DNA of 64,000 bases from Derxia gummosa DSM 723 (GCF_000482785.1 NZ_KI519499.1:124001-188000), one strand, 5' to 3'; counted from the first letter of the stretch, positions 1-9,404 are shown. The notes: generated from the letters alone by a model not told the origin. Translations and numbers: made by a program.

Positions 1-851
1 AGGATCCGAAGGACGGCACGGTCCGCAGCATCCAGACCGTCGACGCGTCGAGCAAGACGACCGCCGAGGGCGGCGTGCCGGGCTCGCTCACCAACCAGCC
101 CGCCGCCGCGCCTACCGCGCCGATCGGCCAGGGCGCCAATCCGCCCGCCGCCCAGGCCGCCGGCGCGAATGCCGGCCCGACCGAATCGCGCAAGGAATCC
201 ACCATCAACTACGAGGTGGACAAGCAGGTGCGCGTGGTCCGCATGGCCACCGGCAGCATCCGCCGCCTGACCGCCGCCGTCGTGCTCAACCACCGCACGC
301 TCAAGAACCCGCCCGAAGGCGTGCAGCCCACGCAGGCGCTCACGCCCCAGGAGCTGGAGCAGATCAACTCGCTGGTGCGCGAGGCAATGGGCTTCAACAA
401 GGAGCGCGGCGATTCGCTGTCGGTGTCGAACGTGCCGTTCTCGGCGCCCGACGCGCCGGTCGCGCCCGAGCTGCCGATCTGGAAGGACCCGGCCACGCTC
501 GCGCTGCTGAAGGAGTTCGCGCCCTACATCGCGCTGCTGATGCTGGCGCTGATCGTGGTGTTCGGCATGGTCCGCCCGGCGATCCGCTCGCTCAATCCGC
601 CGCCGCCGGACGAGAAGGACGACGACGTGCCGGTACCCATCGCGCTCAACCCCGACGGCACGCCGGCCGTGCCCGGCGGCTTCGAGGCGGTGGTCGGCCC
701 CGACGGCGAGGAGCTGGAAGCGCTGCCGCCCCCGCCGCCGCCCAAGCCGGTACCCGATCCCAAGCTCATCGAAGACATCTGCGTCGTGGCCCGCAACGAT
801 CCGAAGGCCGTGGCCAACGTGATCAAGCGCTGGATCAACCGCGACGCCTGA
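1..851 (+). CDS. fliF: Flagellar MS-ring protein FliF, 3' part (5' end outside window)
   Basis: Reading frame 3 is open from the window edge to the stop at 851, so about 282 C-terminal residues of a protein that is usually about 550 residues are present. FliF forms the inner-membrane MS ring and rod base of the flagellar motor. Visible parts are the acidic periplasmic region with a TINYEVDK motif (from about 203), the second transmembrane helix (about 516-575, FAPYIALLMLALIVV) and a Pro/Asp-rich cytoplasmic tail ending in VIKRWINRD, the part that binds FliG in this family. fliG follows after 27 bp, as expected for a fliF-fliG operon. A downstream ATG at 75 is internal and not the real start. 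Confidence 0.95.
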   Translation, partial: DPKDGTVRSIQTVDASSKTTAEGGVPGSLTNQPAAAPTAPIGQGANPPAAQAAGANAGPTESRKESTINYEVDKQVRVVRMATGSIRRLTAAVVLNHRTLKNPPEGVQPTQALTPQELEQINSLVREAMGFNKERGDSLSVSNVPFSAPDAPVAPELPIWKDPATLALLKEFAPYIALLMLALIVVFGMVRPAIRSLNPPPPDEKDDDVPVPIALNPDGTPAVPGGFEAVVGPDGEELEALPPPPPPKPVPDPKLIEDICVVARNDPKAVANVIKRWINRDA

Positions 852-878
852 CGGCAACGCAAGACGGAGTGATGCCAC

Positions 879-1883
879 ATGGCAGCCGAAGAAGACGAAG
901 GCCTGAGTGAAAGCGCCATCCTGCTGATGACGCTCGGCACCGATGCCGCCGCGGAGGTGTTCAAGCACCTCTCGCCCAAGGAAGTGCAGAAGCTCGGCGA
1001 GACGATGGCCAAGCTGCAGATCGTGCCGAAGGAGCGCGTCGATCTGGTGGTGAAGAAGTTCCACCAGCAGATCGGCCTCGAAGCCTCGCTCGTCGCCGAT
1101 ACCGACAACTTCGTGCGCGAGACGCTGGTCAAGGCGCTCGGCGAGGAGAAGGCCGGCTTCCTGCTCGACCGCATCCTGCAGGGCAAGGACGTGTCGGGCA
1201 TCGAAGGCCTCAAGTGGATGGACGCCTCGACCGTGGCCGAACTCGTGCGCAACGAGCATCCGCAGATCATCGCGTCGATCGTCGTCCACCTGGAGCGCGA
1301 TCACGCGTCGGAGATCCTCAAGCAGCTGCCCGAGCGCACGCGCAACGACGTGATGATGCGGGTCGCCACGCTCGACGGCATCCAGCCGCATGCGCTGCGC
1401 GAGCTGAACGACGTGCTGGCCAAGATGCTGGCCGGCTCCGACAAGATCAAGAAGACCCAGCTCGGCGGCATCCGCGCCGCGGCCGAGATGCTCAACTTCA
1501 TGGGCAGCGCGGCCGAGACGTCGGTGATCCAGAACATCATGGAGAACGACAACGACCTGGCGCAGAAGATCCTCGACGAGATGTTCACCTTCGACAACAT
1601 CCTCGACATCGACGATCGCGGCATCCAGACCATCCTGCGCGAGGTGCAGACCGACTCGCTGGTCGTGGCGCTCAAGGGCACCGACAAGGAGTTGCAGGAA
1701 AAGATCTTCAAGAACATGTCGAAGCGCGCCGCCGAGACGCTGCGCGAGGACCTCGAAAGCAAGGGTCCGGTGCGGCTGTCGGAAGTCGAGGCCGAGCAGA
1801 AGGAAATCCTCAAGATCGTCCGGCGCCTTGCCGACGAAGGTCAGATCCAGCTTGGCGGAGGCGGCGATGACTCATTCGTTTGA
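879..1883 (+). CDS. fliG: Flagellar motor switch protein FliG
   Basis: A 334-residue protein of normal family length. FliG is the rotor protein that joins the MS ring to FliM/FliN and takes torque from the stator. The N-terminal domain (SAILLMTLGTDAAAEVFKHL) binds FliF. The middle domain carries the family EHPQ motif at about residues 126-129. The charged C-terminal torque helix lies around LDIDDRGIQTILREV. The ATG at 879 is preceded by GGAG. The 3' end overlaps fliH by 17 bases, which suggests translational coupling. Confidence 0.98.
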   Translation: MAAEEDEGLSESAILLMTLGTDAAAEVFKHLSPKEVQKLGETMAKLQIVPKERVDLVVKKFHQQIGLEASLVADTDNFVRETLVKALGEEKAGFLLDRILQGKDVSGIEGLKWMDASTVAELVRNEHPQIIASIVVHLERDHASEILKQLPERTRNDVMMRVATLDGIQPHALRELNDVLAKMLAGSDKIKKTQLGGIRAAAEMLNFMGSAAETSVIQNIMENDNDLAQKILDEMFTFDNILDIDDRGIQTILREVQTDSLVVALKGTDKELQEKIFKNMSKRAAETLREDLESKGPVRLSEVEAEQKEILKIVRRLADEGQIQLGGGGDDSFV

Positions 1884-2787
1884 ACCCATCGTGCCGGCCG
1901 AGGTCGTGGCCCGGGCCGAGGTGATCTCGTCGGAGACGCAGGCGGAAACGCGCATCAAGGTGCAGGCCTGGACGCCCGAAGTGCTCGAAATCCAGACCCT
2001 GTCCTTCGTCGAGGCAGTGCGCGCGGCGCGGCGCAAGGCCGCCGAGCAGGCGTTTGCCGAGGCCTACGCGCGCGGCCCGCGTCCGCCCGACGACAGCTTC
2101 GCGCTCAGCCCCTTCACGCGCCGTTCGCGCCTGACCAAGGCGCCCGAGCCGGAACCCGAACCCGAGCAGGCCGAGACCGAGGAACCCGCAGGCCCCGAGC
2201 CCGAGTACGACCTTGCCTTCGTCGAGACCGAGCCGCCGGCCGTGCCGGTGCACGAACTGGCGCTGGAAGCGCGCGCCGATGGCTATGCCCACGGCTTCGC
2301 GCATGCCGAGGAGATCGGCATGCGCATGGCGGCCGAACTCGAATCGCGCATGGCGCCGCTGGTGGAGCAGTTCCGCGCCGAGCTGGCCGCGCGCGAGGCG
2401 GGCATCGCCGACCAGCTGCTCACGCTCGCGGCGCGCCTCGCCAAGCAGATGCTGCGCGCCGAACTCACGATCAATCCGCAGGCGATGCTGCCGGCGGTGC
2501 GCGAGGCGGTCGGCATGGTGTCGGAGTCGGCCACGCGGGTGCGGCTGCATCTGCATCCGGACGACATCGCCATCGTCGAGAACGACATCGGCGCGGACAC
2601 CGACCGCATCACGCTCGTGGCCGATCCGGCCCAGCTGCGCGGCGGCTGCCGCGTCACCAGCCATGACGGCGAGATCGACCTCGGCCTGGCGCGCCGCATC
2701 CAGGGCGCGCTGTCGGCGCTCGGCCTCAAGGAAGAAGCGCTGCCGCCCGGCCACGACCTCGGCTCCATCGACACTCCGCTGGTCTGA
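1867..2787 (+). CDS. fliH: Flagellar assembly protein FliH (export ATPase regulator)
   Basis: About 306 residues. FliH is the cytoplasmic stator of the flagellar type III export ATPase: it binds FliI, holds it in check and docks it at the export gate. The sequence shows a variable acidic, proline-rich N-terminal half with [10 protein letters not shown] runs. The C-terminal half is the helical FliH/YscL-type domain ([18 protein letters not shown] through [18 protein letters not shown]). I chose the ATG at 1867, inside the end of fliG and behind GGAGGCGGCG, rather than the in-frame ATG at 1828, because the protein then begins MTHSFEP, a more typical FliH start. fliI follows 8 bp after the stop. 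Confidence 0.93.
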   Translation: MTHSFEPIVPAEVVARAEVISSETQAETRIKVQAWTPEVLEIQTLSFVEAVRAARRKAAEQAFAEAYARGPRPPDDSFALSPFTRRSRLTKAPEPEPEPEQAETEEPAGPEPEYDLAFVETEPPAVPVHELALEARADGYAHGFAHAEEIGMRMAAELESRMAPLVEQFRAELAAREAGIADQLLTLAARLAKQMLRAELTINPQAMLPAVREAVGMVSESATRVRLHLHPDDIAIVENDIGADTDRITLVADPAQLRGGCRVTSHDGEIDLGLARRIQGALSALGLKEEALPPGHDLGSIDTPLV

Positions 2788-2795
2788 ACCCGACG

Positions 2796-4229
2796 ATGAA
2801 AACGCTTGCAAGACCGCCGCAATCCGACGCGCCCGGCGAACGCACCCTCGCCTTCCTCGGCGATTGCGCCGACTTTTCCGATGCCGTGCCGGTGCCGCAT
2901 GTGGCCGGCCGGCTGGTGCGCGTATCGGGCCTCGTGATGGAGGCCATCGGCGTCAAGCTGCCGCTCGGCAGCATGGTGAAGGTGAGCCAGGGCGGCGGAC
3001 AGGCGGTCGAGGCCGAGGTGGTCGGCTTCTCGGGCGAGAAGGTGTTTCTCATGCCCTACAGCGAGCCGGCCGGCCTCATGCCGGGCGCGCGCGTGGAGGC
3101 GGCCTACGACCCGCTGCCGCCGCCGCGCTACGGCGAGCACAACCATCCCTGGCGCCGCGCCGAGGACCGCACCCGCACCCTGCCCGTCGGCTGGGAACTG
3201 CTCGGCCGCGTGGTCGATGCCAACGGCCGCGCGCTCGACCGACTGCCCGAGCCCGATTGCCGCGAGCGCCGCCCGCTGCGCGCCCGGCCGATGAACCCGA
3301 TCGAGCGCGCGCCGGTGGAGGAGGTGCTCGACGTGGGCGTGCGGGCGCTCAACGGTCTGCTCACGATCGGCAAGGGCCAGCGCATCGGCCTGTTCGCCGG
3401 TTCGGGCGTGGGCAAGTCGGTGCTGCTCGGGATGATGGCGCGTTACACCGAGGCCGAGGTGATCGTGGTCGGCCTGATCGGCGAGCGCGGCCGCGAAGTG
3501 AAGGAATTCATCGAGCACATCCTCGGCGAGGAAGGCCGGCGCAAGGCCGTGGTGGTGGCCGCGCCCGCCGACTGCCCGCCGCTGCTGCGCCTGCAAGGGG
3601 CGGCCTATGCCACGACCATCGCCGAGTACTTCCGCGACCAGGGCAAGCAGGTGCTGCTGATGATGGATTCGCTCACCCGCTACGCGATGGCGCAGCGCGA
3701 GATCGCGCTGGCGATCGGCGAGCCGCCGGCCACCAAGGGCTATCCGCCGAGCGTGTTCGCCAAGCTGCCGGCGCTGGTGGAGCGCGCCGGCAACGGCGAG
3801 GAAGGCGGCGGCTCGATCACCGCGTTCTACACGGTGCTGAGCGAGGGCGACGACCAGCAGGACCCGATCGCCGACAACGCGCGCGCCATCCTCGACGGCC
3901 ACGTGGTGCTGTCGCGCCAGCTCGCCGAGCAGGGCCACTACCCGGCCATCGACATCGAGCAGTCGATCAGCCGCGTGATGAACCAGGTGGTGTCGCGCGA
4001 GCACGCCCGCATCGCGCTCGACATGAAGAAGGCCATCTCCAACTACCAGCGCAACCGTGATCTGCTCGCGGTCGGCGCCTATGTGCAGGGCAGCGATCCG
4101 GCGGTCGATTCCGCGATCGCAAACTGGCCGCTTATCGAGGCTTTCCTGCGCCAGGACCTGGGCGAATGTTCCCGTTACGCAGACACGACCGGACACCTCG
4201 GCGCAATCGTGTCGCGCTTCAGGAGATAA
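2796..4229 (+). CDS. fliI: Flagellum-specific ATP synthase FliI
   Basis: A 477-residue ATPase related to the F1 beta subunit that energises flagellar protein export. The P-loop AGSGVGKS is at residues 201-208. The Walker B stretch is [12 protein letters not shown], and the family signature around [18 protein letters not shown] is intact. Length is slightly above the usual 440-460 residues because of the N-terminus. The first codons (2797-2810) carry a palindrome TGAAAACGCTTGCA that also occurs just upstream of fliQ. The gene lies between fliH (8 bp gap) and fliJ (3 bp gap). Confidence 0.98.
   Translation: MKTLARPPQSDAPGERTLAFLGDCADFSDAVPVPHVAGRLVRVSGLVMEAIGVKLPLGSMVKVSQGGGQAVEAEVVGFSGEKVFLMPYSEPAGLMPGARVEAAYDPLPPPRYGEHNHPWRRAEDRTRTLPVGWELLGRVVDANGRALDRLPEPDCRERRPLRARPMNPIERAPVEEVLDVGVRALNGLLTIGKGQRIGLFAGSGVGKSVLLGMMARYTEAEVIVVGLIGERGREVKEFIEHILGEEGRRKAVVVAAPADCPPLLRLQGAAYATTIAEYFRDQGKQVLLMMDSLTRYAMAQREIALAIGEPPATKGYPPSVFAKLPALVERAGNGEEGGGSITAFYTVLSEGDDQQDPIADNARAILDGHVVLSRQLAEQGHYPAIDIEQSISRVMNQVVSREHARIALDMKKAISNYQRNRDLLAVGAYVQGSDPAVDSAIANWPLIEAFLRQDLGECSRYADTTGHLGAIVSRFRR
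2797..2810. promoter_or_regulatory. LacI-type palindrome at the fliI start
   Basis: TGAAAACGCTTGCA spans the second base of the fliI start codon onward and fits the general LacI/GalR-family operator pattern TGNAANCGNTNNCA. A near copy lies at 15380-15393 before fliQ, with matching flanks (AAGAC then G/C-rich). It could bind a regulator, or its sequence could be constrained only by the protein. Function is unproven. Confidence 0.3.
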
Positions 4230-4232
4230 ACG

Positions 4233-4718
4233 ATGGCCCAGTCGCGCATGACCGGCATCCCCAACGCCGCAGCCTTCTCCCACCTCATCGAGCGCGCGGC
4301 CGACGAGCGCGACAACGCGGCGCGCGCGCTGGCCAATGCCTCGCTGCTGCGCGACGACAGCCGCAACAAGGTCGAGATGCTCGAAACCTACCGGCGCGAC
4401 TACCTGCAACGCATGCGCGACGGCATGGAGCGCGTGGACGGACCCGGCGCGCTGGCGCAGTTCGGCGCCTTCGTCGCCAAGCTCGAAGGCGCGATCAAGC
4501 AGCAGACCGAGGACTACGCCTTCCGCGAGCAGGTGGTGGCGAAGGCGCGCGCCATCGTGCTCGAAGCCGAACGCAAGCTGCGCTCGCTCGAAACCTACGT
4601 GGCGCGCAAGGAAGCCATCGCCGATCTCAAGGCCGCGCGCCGCGAGTCCAAGCTGAACGACGAGTTCGCCCAGCGCATCGCCATGACCCGCCTCGCCGCC
4701 GCTGGCGACCACGCATGA
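4233..4718 (+). CDS. fliJ: Flagellar export chaperone FliJ
   Basis: A 161-residue, almost fully helical and highly charged protein at the fliJ position between fliI and fliK. FliJ is the central stalk of the FliI hexamer and links the ATPase to the export gate. The sequence is a predicted antiparallel coiled coil (HLIERAADERDNAARALA, then RRDYLQRMRDGMERVDG, then KEAIADLKAARRESKL). A clear AGGAGAT site lies 6 bases before the ATG. The stop overlaps the fliK start (ATGA). Confidence 0.93.
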   Translation: MAQSRMTGIPNAAAFSHLIERAADERDNAARALANASLLRDDSRNKVEMLETYRRDYLQRMRDGMERVDGPGALAQFGAFVAKLEGAIKQQTEDYAFREQVVAKARAIVLEAERKLRSLETYVARKEAIADLKAARRESKLNDEFAQRIAMTRLAAAGDHA

Positions 4719-6394
4719 GCATGACCGACATCCGCAACACGGCAACGCGCGCGACCGGCAACGCCCAGCAGGCGACCTCCACGCGCAACACGCGCGGTGG
4801 CACGCCCGACGACGGCCTTTCCTTTGCCCAGGTACTGGCCGGCAACGGCGTGACGCCGCCCGCGCAGCCCTCGTCACAAGCCGCCACGCAGCGCAGCCCG
4901 GAAACCGGGCCCGGCACGGCGCGTGCGAACACGGGGGCCGCACGCGGCAGCGAGGCCCGCACGGCCGAGGCCCGCGCGCGCGAAGCCCGTTCAACCGAAG
5001 CCCGCTCGACCGAGGCACGCTCGACCGAGGCACGCGACAGCGACGCCCGCGCCGACGAGGCGCGCGCCAGCGCAGCGCAGGACGGCACGAACGCCGGGGC
5101 AGGCCCGGACACGGGCCGCGCCGCCGGCGTCACCGCCAGCGCCGCGCCGTCCGCGAACGCCGATGCCACCGCGTCCGCCGAGGCCAGCGCCCCCCGGGCC
5201 AGCGCCGCCACGCCGCCCGCCCAGACCGTCATCGACACCGCAAGCGCCGCGACCGGCAGCACCGCCACCGACAACCTCGGCACCCGTGCCCTGCTCGCCC
5301 GGCTCGCGGCGCTGTCGGGCCAGACCGCCGACGCGCGCACGACGAACACCAGCACGCCCGCACCGCGCGCCACCGCGACCTCCGACGACGCCACCCGTGG
5401 TCGCCCGAGCGCCATCGGCACCGAAGCCACGCCCGCGCCCGACGCCAACGCCGCCCTGCTTGCCCAGCTCATGGCCCTCGCCGGCCAGAACACGCCGGCC
5501 GGGCAGAACGCCGCCAGCCCGTCGGCCAAGGCCGGCGCCGCCATCGCCGGAAGCGGCACCGAACCTGCCGGCAAGGCCGCCACCCTGCCCGCCAGCCTCG
5601 CCACGCTCCTGCCCGCCGACGACGCCCGCGCCTTCGCGCGTCTCGACGCAGCTCCCGGCGCGGCCACCAGCCCGACCACCGCCGACGCGCTGCGCCAGGC
5701 CCTCGCCAACCGCGCCGCTGGCGGCGAGAGCGCCGCCAGCCCGATGCGCATCGCTCCGGCCGACACCGGCAGCGCCACGCCGGCCGGCCCCGCCATCCCG
5801 ACCGTCGCAGGCGCCGACGCGCCGCGCGCCGGCTTCGCCGAGAACCTGGCCGCGACGCTCGCCGCGAGCGCCGGCATCGCGCCCCAGACCGCCGGCGGCA
5901 TCACGCCCGCCTCCGGTCCGACGGCCAGCGCCGCGCTCGCCGCGCCGGTCGGCAGCGACGCCTGGGGCGAGCAGCTCGCCGGACAGGTCACGCGCTGGAC
6001 GCTCGACGGCATCGACGTGGCCGAACTCACGCTCAATCCCAAGGACCTCGGACCGATCCAGGTCGAGATCGCCCTCACCGACGGCAAGGCGGCCGTGCAC
6101 TTCGCCGCCGAGCAGGCCGAGACGCGCGCCGCGATCGACGCCCAGATGTTCCGCCTCGGCGACAGCCTCGCCGACGCCGGCATCACGCTGCAAAGCGGCA
6201 CCAGCGGCTTCGAGTCGCAGGGTCAGGCCTTCGGCTTCATGCGCGAACAGGCGCGTGACGGCGGCGGCGCGCGCGGCGGCAACGCTCGCGACGGCGGCTT
6301 CGGCAATGGCAACGGCGCCGAGTCCGAGCCGGCGGCCGCGATCACCGCCCCGGTGGCCGGCCAGCGCCGCAGCGGACTCGACCTGTTCGCCTGA
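4715..6394 (+). CDS. fliK: Flagellar hook-length control protein FliK
   Basis: About 559 residues, starting at the ATG that overlaps the fliJ stop (a second ATG lies two codons on). FliK is secreted through the flagellar apparatus and acts as the ruler that ends hook growth and switches export specificity. As usual for FliK, most of the protein is low-complexity Ala/Thr/Pro. The conserved C-terminal Flg_hook domain starts near VAELTLNPKDLGPIQVEI and runs to about GFMREQ. A tandem array of EAR pentapeptides lies near residues 78-117. The longer frame upstream of 4715 is only an open shadow of fliJ. Confidence 0.93.
   Translation: MSMTDIRNTATRATGNAQQATSTRNTRGGTPDDGLSFAQVLAGNGVTPPAQPSSQAATQRSPETGPGTARANTGAARGSEARTAEARAREARSTEARSTEARSTEARDSDARADEARASAAQDGTNAGAGPDTGRAAGVTASAAPSANADATASAEASAPRASAATPPAQTVIDTASAATGSTATDNLGTRALLARLAALSGQTADARTTNTSTPAPRATATSDDATRGRPSAIGTEATPAPDANAALLAQLMALAGQNTPAGQNAASPSAKAGAAIAGSGTEPAGKAATLPASLATLLPADDARAFARLDAAPGAATSPTTADALRQALANRAAGGESAASPMRIAPADTGSATPAGPAIPTVAGADAPRAGFAENLAATLAASAGIAPQTAGGITPASGPTASAALAAPVGSDAWGEQLAGQVTRWTLDGIDVAELTLNPKDLGPIQVEIALTDGKAAVHFAAEQAETRAAIDAQMFRLGDSLADAGITLQSGTSGFESQGQAFGFMREQARDGGGARGGNARDGGFGNGNGAESEPAAAITAPVAGQRRSGLDLFA
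4946..5065 (+). repeat. Eight 15-bp tandem repeats coding xxEAR in fliK
   Basis: Eight consecutive 15-base units encode GSEAR, TAEAR, AREAR, STEAR (three times), DSDAR and ADEAR. The three central STEAR units are nearly identical in DNA, so they could expand or contract by whole codons without shifting the frame. Because FliK is a molecular ruler, copy number could change hook length. Confidence 0.8.
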
Positions 6395-6451
6395 GCGCAA
6401 CGCGGCGCGGACTGCCGCGCCCGCGCCCGCGCCGGCCCGGCCGCGCGCGCC

Positions 6452-6469
6452 GGCCGGGATAATCCGGCC
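6452..6469 (+). promoter_or_regulatory. Candidate -10 box inside an inverted repeat, upstream of the rhomboid gene
   Basis: GGCCGG, GATAAT, CCGGCC: a sigma-70-like -10 hexamer (6458-6463) is the exact loop of a 6-bp inverted repeat. It lies about 32 bases before the GTG start at 6496, in the only A/T-containing stretch of the fliK-rhomboid spacer. No good -35 is visible. Confidence 0.4.
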
Positions 6470-6495
6470 ACCCTCCCCCGACCCAAGGCGCGCGC

Positions 6496-7983
6496 GTGCT
6501 CCTCGTCTTTCCGCTCGAACACAAGCCCGACTGGCGCCGTCCGCCGGTCATGACCCTGCTGCTCATCCTGCTCAACTGCCTGATCTGGTTCGGCCCCCAG
6601 CGCGCCGACGAGAAGGCGGAGGAAAAGGCCGCGCAGCACTACTTCGAGTCCGGCCTCGCCGCCATCGAACTGCCGCGTTACGCGGCCTGGGTCGAGCGGC
6701 AGAACGATGCCGAGCACCGCGAACTCGCGCGCCAGCTCGCGCGCACCGATCCCGACAAGCTCGCCCGCGCCGTGCCGCTGCTCGGCCGGCTCGAAACCGA
6801 CATGCGGTTTCGCGCCGAGCTCGACGCCGGGCGCATCGTGCGCGCCGACGAGGACATCGCCCCGCAATGGCGCGAGCTGCGCGAGCGCTACGCGAAGCTG
6901 CGCGGCGGCGAGTTCACGCTGCGCTGGTCGCAGCGCCCGGCCGACTGGCGCGTCGAGACGCTGCTGAGCGCCACCTTCCTGCACGGTTCGACCATGCATC
7001 TGGTGGGCAACATGGTCTTCCTGTTCATGTTCGGCTACACGCTGGAGATGACGCTGGGCGCGCCGCTCTTCCTGCTCTGCTATCTGCTCGCCGGCGTCGG
7101 CGGCGAGGTGGGCGACCTGCTCGCGCGCTGGGGCTCGCAGGTGCCGGGGCTGGGCGCCTCGGGCGCGGTGTCGGGGCTGATGGCGATGTACGTGGTGCTG
7201 CACGGCTGGCGCCGCATCCGCTTCTTCTTCCACCTGCTGTTCTACTTCTCGGTGATACGGGCACCGGCGATCATCCTGCTGCCGGTGTGGATGGGCTTCG
7301 AGCTGTACGCGCACTTCGCCGAGTCGCACAGCGGCATCGCCAACATGGCCCACTTCGGCGGCCTGCTCACGGGCGCGCTGCTCATGTTCGGCCTGCGCCG
7401 GCTGCGGCCCGCGATGCAGGCGCCGGTCGCGCCCGAGGCCGTGCCCGATCCCTTCGAGCTGAAGCGCGCCGAGGCGAAGCGCCTGCTCGCCGCAGCGCGC
7501 TACGACGAGGCGCGCGGCCTGCTCGACACGCTGTCGGCCGAGCGGCCGCGCGACGTGGATGCGGTGATGTCCTTCTTCAACCTGGCGCGGCTGCGGCCCG
7601 ACACGCCGCAGTTCCATGTGGCGGCGATGCGTGCCTTCAACCTGCCCGACGACCGGCTCGATGCCGACGCGCTGCTGCGCGCCTGCCGCGACTACCTCGA
7701 ATGGGCCAGGCCCCGACCGATGCTGCGCCCGGAGGCCGCCCTCAAGCTCGCGTTGCGGGTCGCGCGCCATGGCGACATCGCGCTCGCGCGCAAGCTGACA
7801 GCGCTTGCAAGCCCGGGCGGCGGCGCACCGGCCGGCGTGGCGGCGGTGCGGCTCGCGATCATCGCGACGCTGCTGCGCACCGGCAACCGGGCCGAGGCCG
7901 CGACCGAGGCCGGCGATCTCGCGCGCGAGCATCCGGGCAGTGCCGAGGCGCGCATGGCGGCCGACATGCTCAAGGGCGCCTGA
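6496..7983 (+). CDS. Rhomboid-family intramembrane serine protease with C-terminal helical repeats
   Basis: A 495-residue membrane protein. The rhomboid core is complete. TM1 is near residues 18-33. The HxxxxHxxxN motif (HGSTMHLVGN) is at residues 163-172. The catalytic serine is in GASG (Ser222) and the catalytic histidine in MAHFGG (His286). Rhomboids cleave transmembrane substrates inside the bilayer. Two additions are unusual: a charged loop of about 115 residues between TM1 and the HGSTMH helix, and about 180 residues after the core that look like TPR-type helical pairs (AAARYDEARGLLDTLSAERP, then GNRAEAATEAGDLAREHPGS). The GTG start follows a candidate -10 box; an ATG alternative is at residue 19. 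It lies inside the flagellar locus. The substrate is unknown. Confidence 0.88.
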   Translation: MLLVFPLEHKPDWRRPPVMTLLLILLNCLIWFGPQRADEKAEEKAAQHYFESGLAAIELPRYAAWVERQNDAEHRELARQLARTDPDKLARAVPLLGRLETDMRFRAELDAGRIVRADEDIAPQWRELRERYAKLRGGEFTLRWSQRPADWRVETLLSATFLHGSTMHLVGNMVFLFMFGYTLEMTLGAPLFLLCYLLAGVGGEVGDLLARWGSQVPGLGASGAVSGLMAMYVVLHGWRRIRFFFHLLFYFSVIRAPAIILLPVWMGFELYAHFAESHSGIANMAHFGGLLTGALLMFGLRRLRPAMQAPVAPEAVPDPFELKRAEAKRLLAAARYDEARGLLDTLSAERPRDVDAVMSFFNLARLRPDTPQFHVAAMRAFNLPDDRLDADALLRACRDYLEWARPRPMLRPEAALKLALRVARHGDIALARKLTALASPGGGAPAGVAAVRLAIIATLLRTGNRAEAATEAGDLAREHPGSAEARMAADMLKGA

Positions 7984-8099
7984 CGGCGCAGCGGCGGCCA
8001 GGACGCCGCCGCCGGCCTGCGGCCGCAGCCGCAGCACGGGCTGTCAGTAGCCCGGATCAAGCAGGCCGGACACGCGGGCCGGATCATGTCGGCGCCGGC

Positions 8100-9404
8100 T
8101 CAGCCGCCGGCCGGCGCGAGCGAATCGAGCAGGATCTTCGCCTCCACCGCCGCCGCCGATCCGGCGTGGCGCGCGAGCAGCGTGCGCAGGATGGCCACCG
8201 CCGTGCGCTCGTCGCGGTACTGGGTCGCCAGCAGCCGCGCGGTGAACAGGTAGACGTCGGGCACCTGGGCATGGCCGCGATTGCGCTTGTCGAAGCCGCG
8301 CAGCAGCGCCAGCGCCAGTTCGGGCTCCTGGCGACGCAGCGCGGCCTGGGCCAGCGGCAGCTCGTGGGCCGCGTCGTCGGGCCGGAACTCGGCGTCGAGG
8401 GCGCGCAATTCGGTGAGCAGCTTGAAGGCCTCGGTCGTCATGCCGCGCGTCATCAGCAGGCCGAGGTAGCGCCGGCCGTGGGCCAGAGCGCGGTCGCGCT
8501 CGTCGCCGAGCAGCAGCACGCGGTGGAAACGCTCGTGGGCGGCGGGGCTGTCGGGGTTGGTGCGCTGGTCTTCGTAGGCAAGGTCGATCGCGGCCGCCAG
8601 CTCGCCCGCCGCCACCAGCGCGCCGATGCGCTCGGCCGGACCATCCTCCTTCGGCTTGCCGATCTCGGCGCGCGCGTCAGCGTCGATGCCGAGTTGCTCG
8701 TGGTACTGGAACATCGCGTAGCCCATGAGATAGCCCGTGGCATGGCCGAAATAGCCGATCACCACCACCAGCACCGGCAGGATCAGCATCGGGCTCGAGC
8801 GCGGCAGCAGTAGCGCCGCCATCACGCCGGTGCCGGCGCTCATGAGCCACTGGAACAGGGCGAGCGCGAAGTAGGACTTGCCCATCGCCTGCACCACGTC
8901 GAGCCAGCGCGACGGGCTGGCCGCCGACAGCACCGACTGGTCGCGCACCAGCAGCACGAGCTGGGCCGGCCAGGCCAGCATCAGCAGGAACTGCACGACC
9001 ACCGCCATCCACGGCGCGACAGTGCCGATCAGGCCGGCGACGAAACCCGTCACCATCGTCACGCCGAACATCTTCCACGGCAGGCCGCGGATGACATCGT
9101 CATCGGGTTCGAGACTGGTGAGGTCGGGGTCGAACAGGCCGCGCGAGCCGGCGTCCATCACCTTGAACACCGAACCGCCCAGCAGCCTGACGGTCAGGAA
9201 GGCATAGCCGCAGGCGGCCACGGTCAGATAGACCCAGGCATTCAGGCTGTACATGAGCCCGAGCACCAGGGCGCCGCCCGCCAGCAGCAGATAAAGCATC
9301 AGGTGCGCCGGTCGCAGCGGCGCGAGGAAGCAGGTGGGCAGCTGCTCCCAGAACCTGGGCAGGCCGCTCGCGGCGGCGGAGGAGGCGCTCTTGAGTGTCG
9401 TCAT
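8100..9404 (-). CDS. Multi-pass membrane protein with C-terminal TPR-like tail, function unknown
   Basis: 434 residues, ATG preceded by GGAG. The N-terminal half has about six hydrophobic segments (roughly residues 35-75, 110-165 and 180-225). The layout resembles DUF4013-type proteins, but I cannot confirm the family. The C-terminal half (from about 250) is a soluble alpha-solenoid of paired helices ending AILRTLLARHAGSAAAVEAK. It is convergent with the rhomboid gene, whose tail ends with a very similar pattern (EAGDLAREHPGSAEARMAAD). The chemoreceptor gene lies upstream on the same strand, 83 bp away. No enzyme motif is visible. Confidence 0.75.
   Translation of the reverse strand: MTTLKSASSAAASGLPRFWEQLPTCFLAPLRPAHLMLYLLLAGGALVLGLMYSLNAWVYLTVAACGYAFLTVRLLGGSVFKVMDAGSRGLFDPDLTSLEPDDDVIRGLPWKMFGVTMVTGFVAGLIGTVAPWMAVVVQFLLMLAWPAQLVLLVRDQSVLSAASPSRWLDVVQAMGKSYFALALFQWLMSAGTGVMAALLLPRSSPMLILPVLVVVIGYFGHATGYLMGYAMFQYHEQLGIDADARAEIGKPKEDGPAERIGALVAAGELAAAIDLAYEDQRTNPDSPAAHERFHRVLLLGDERDRALAHGRRYLGLLMTRGMTTEAFKLLTELRALDAEFRPDDAAHELPLAQAALRRQEPELALALLRGFDKRNRGHAQVPDVYLFTARLLATQYRDERTAVAILRTLLARHAGSAAAVEAKILLDSLAPAGG

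Noticed and set aside
2283-5033. 916-codon minus-strand frame
   Set aside because: Antisense to fliH-fliI-fliJ-fliK, Arg/His/Ala-rich, no domain; explained by GC-rich codon shadow.
7796-7809. TGACAGCGCTTGCA inside the rhomboid gene
   Set aside because: One mismatch to the palindrome family and entirely coding; counted in the family finding but not called as a site.
4923-8813. 1296-codon plus-strand frame across fliK and the rhomboid gene
   Set aside because: Out-of-frame shadow of two well-supported genes, almost only Pro/Arg/Ala/Ser.
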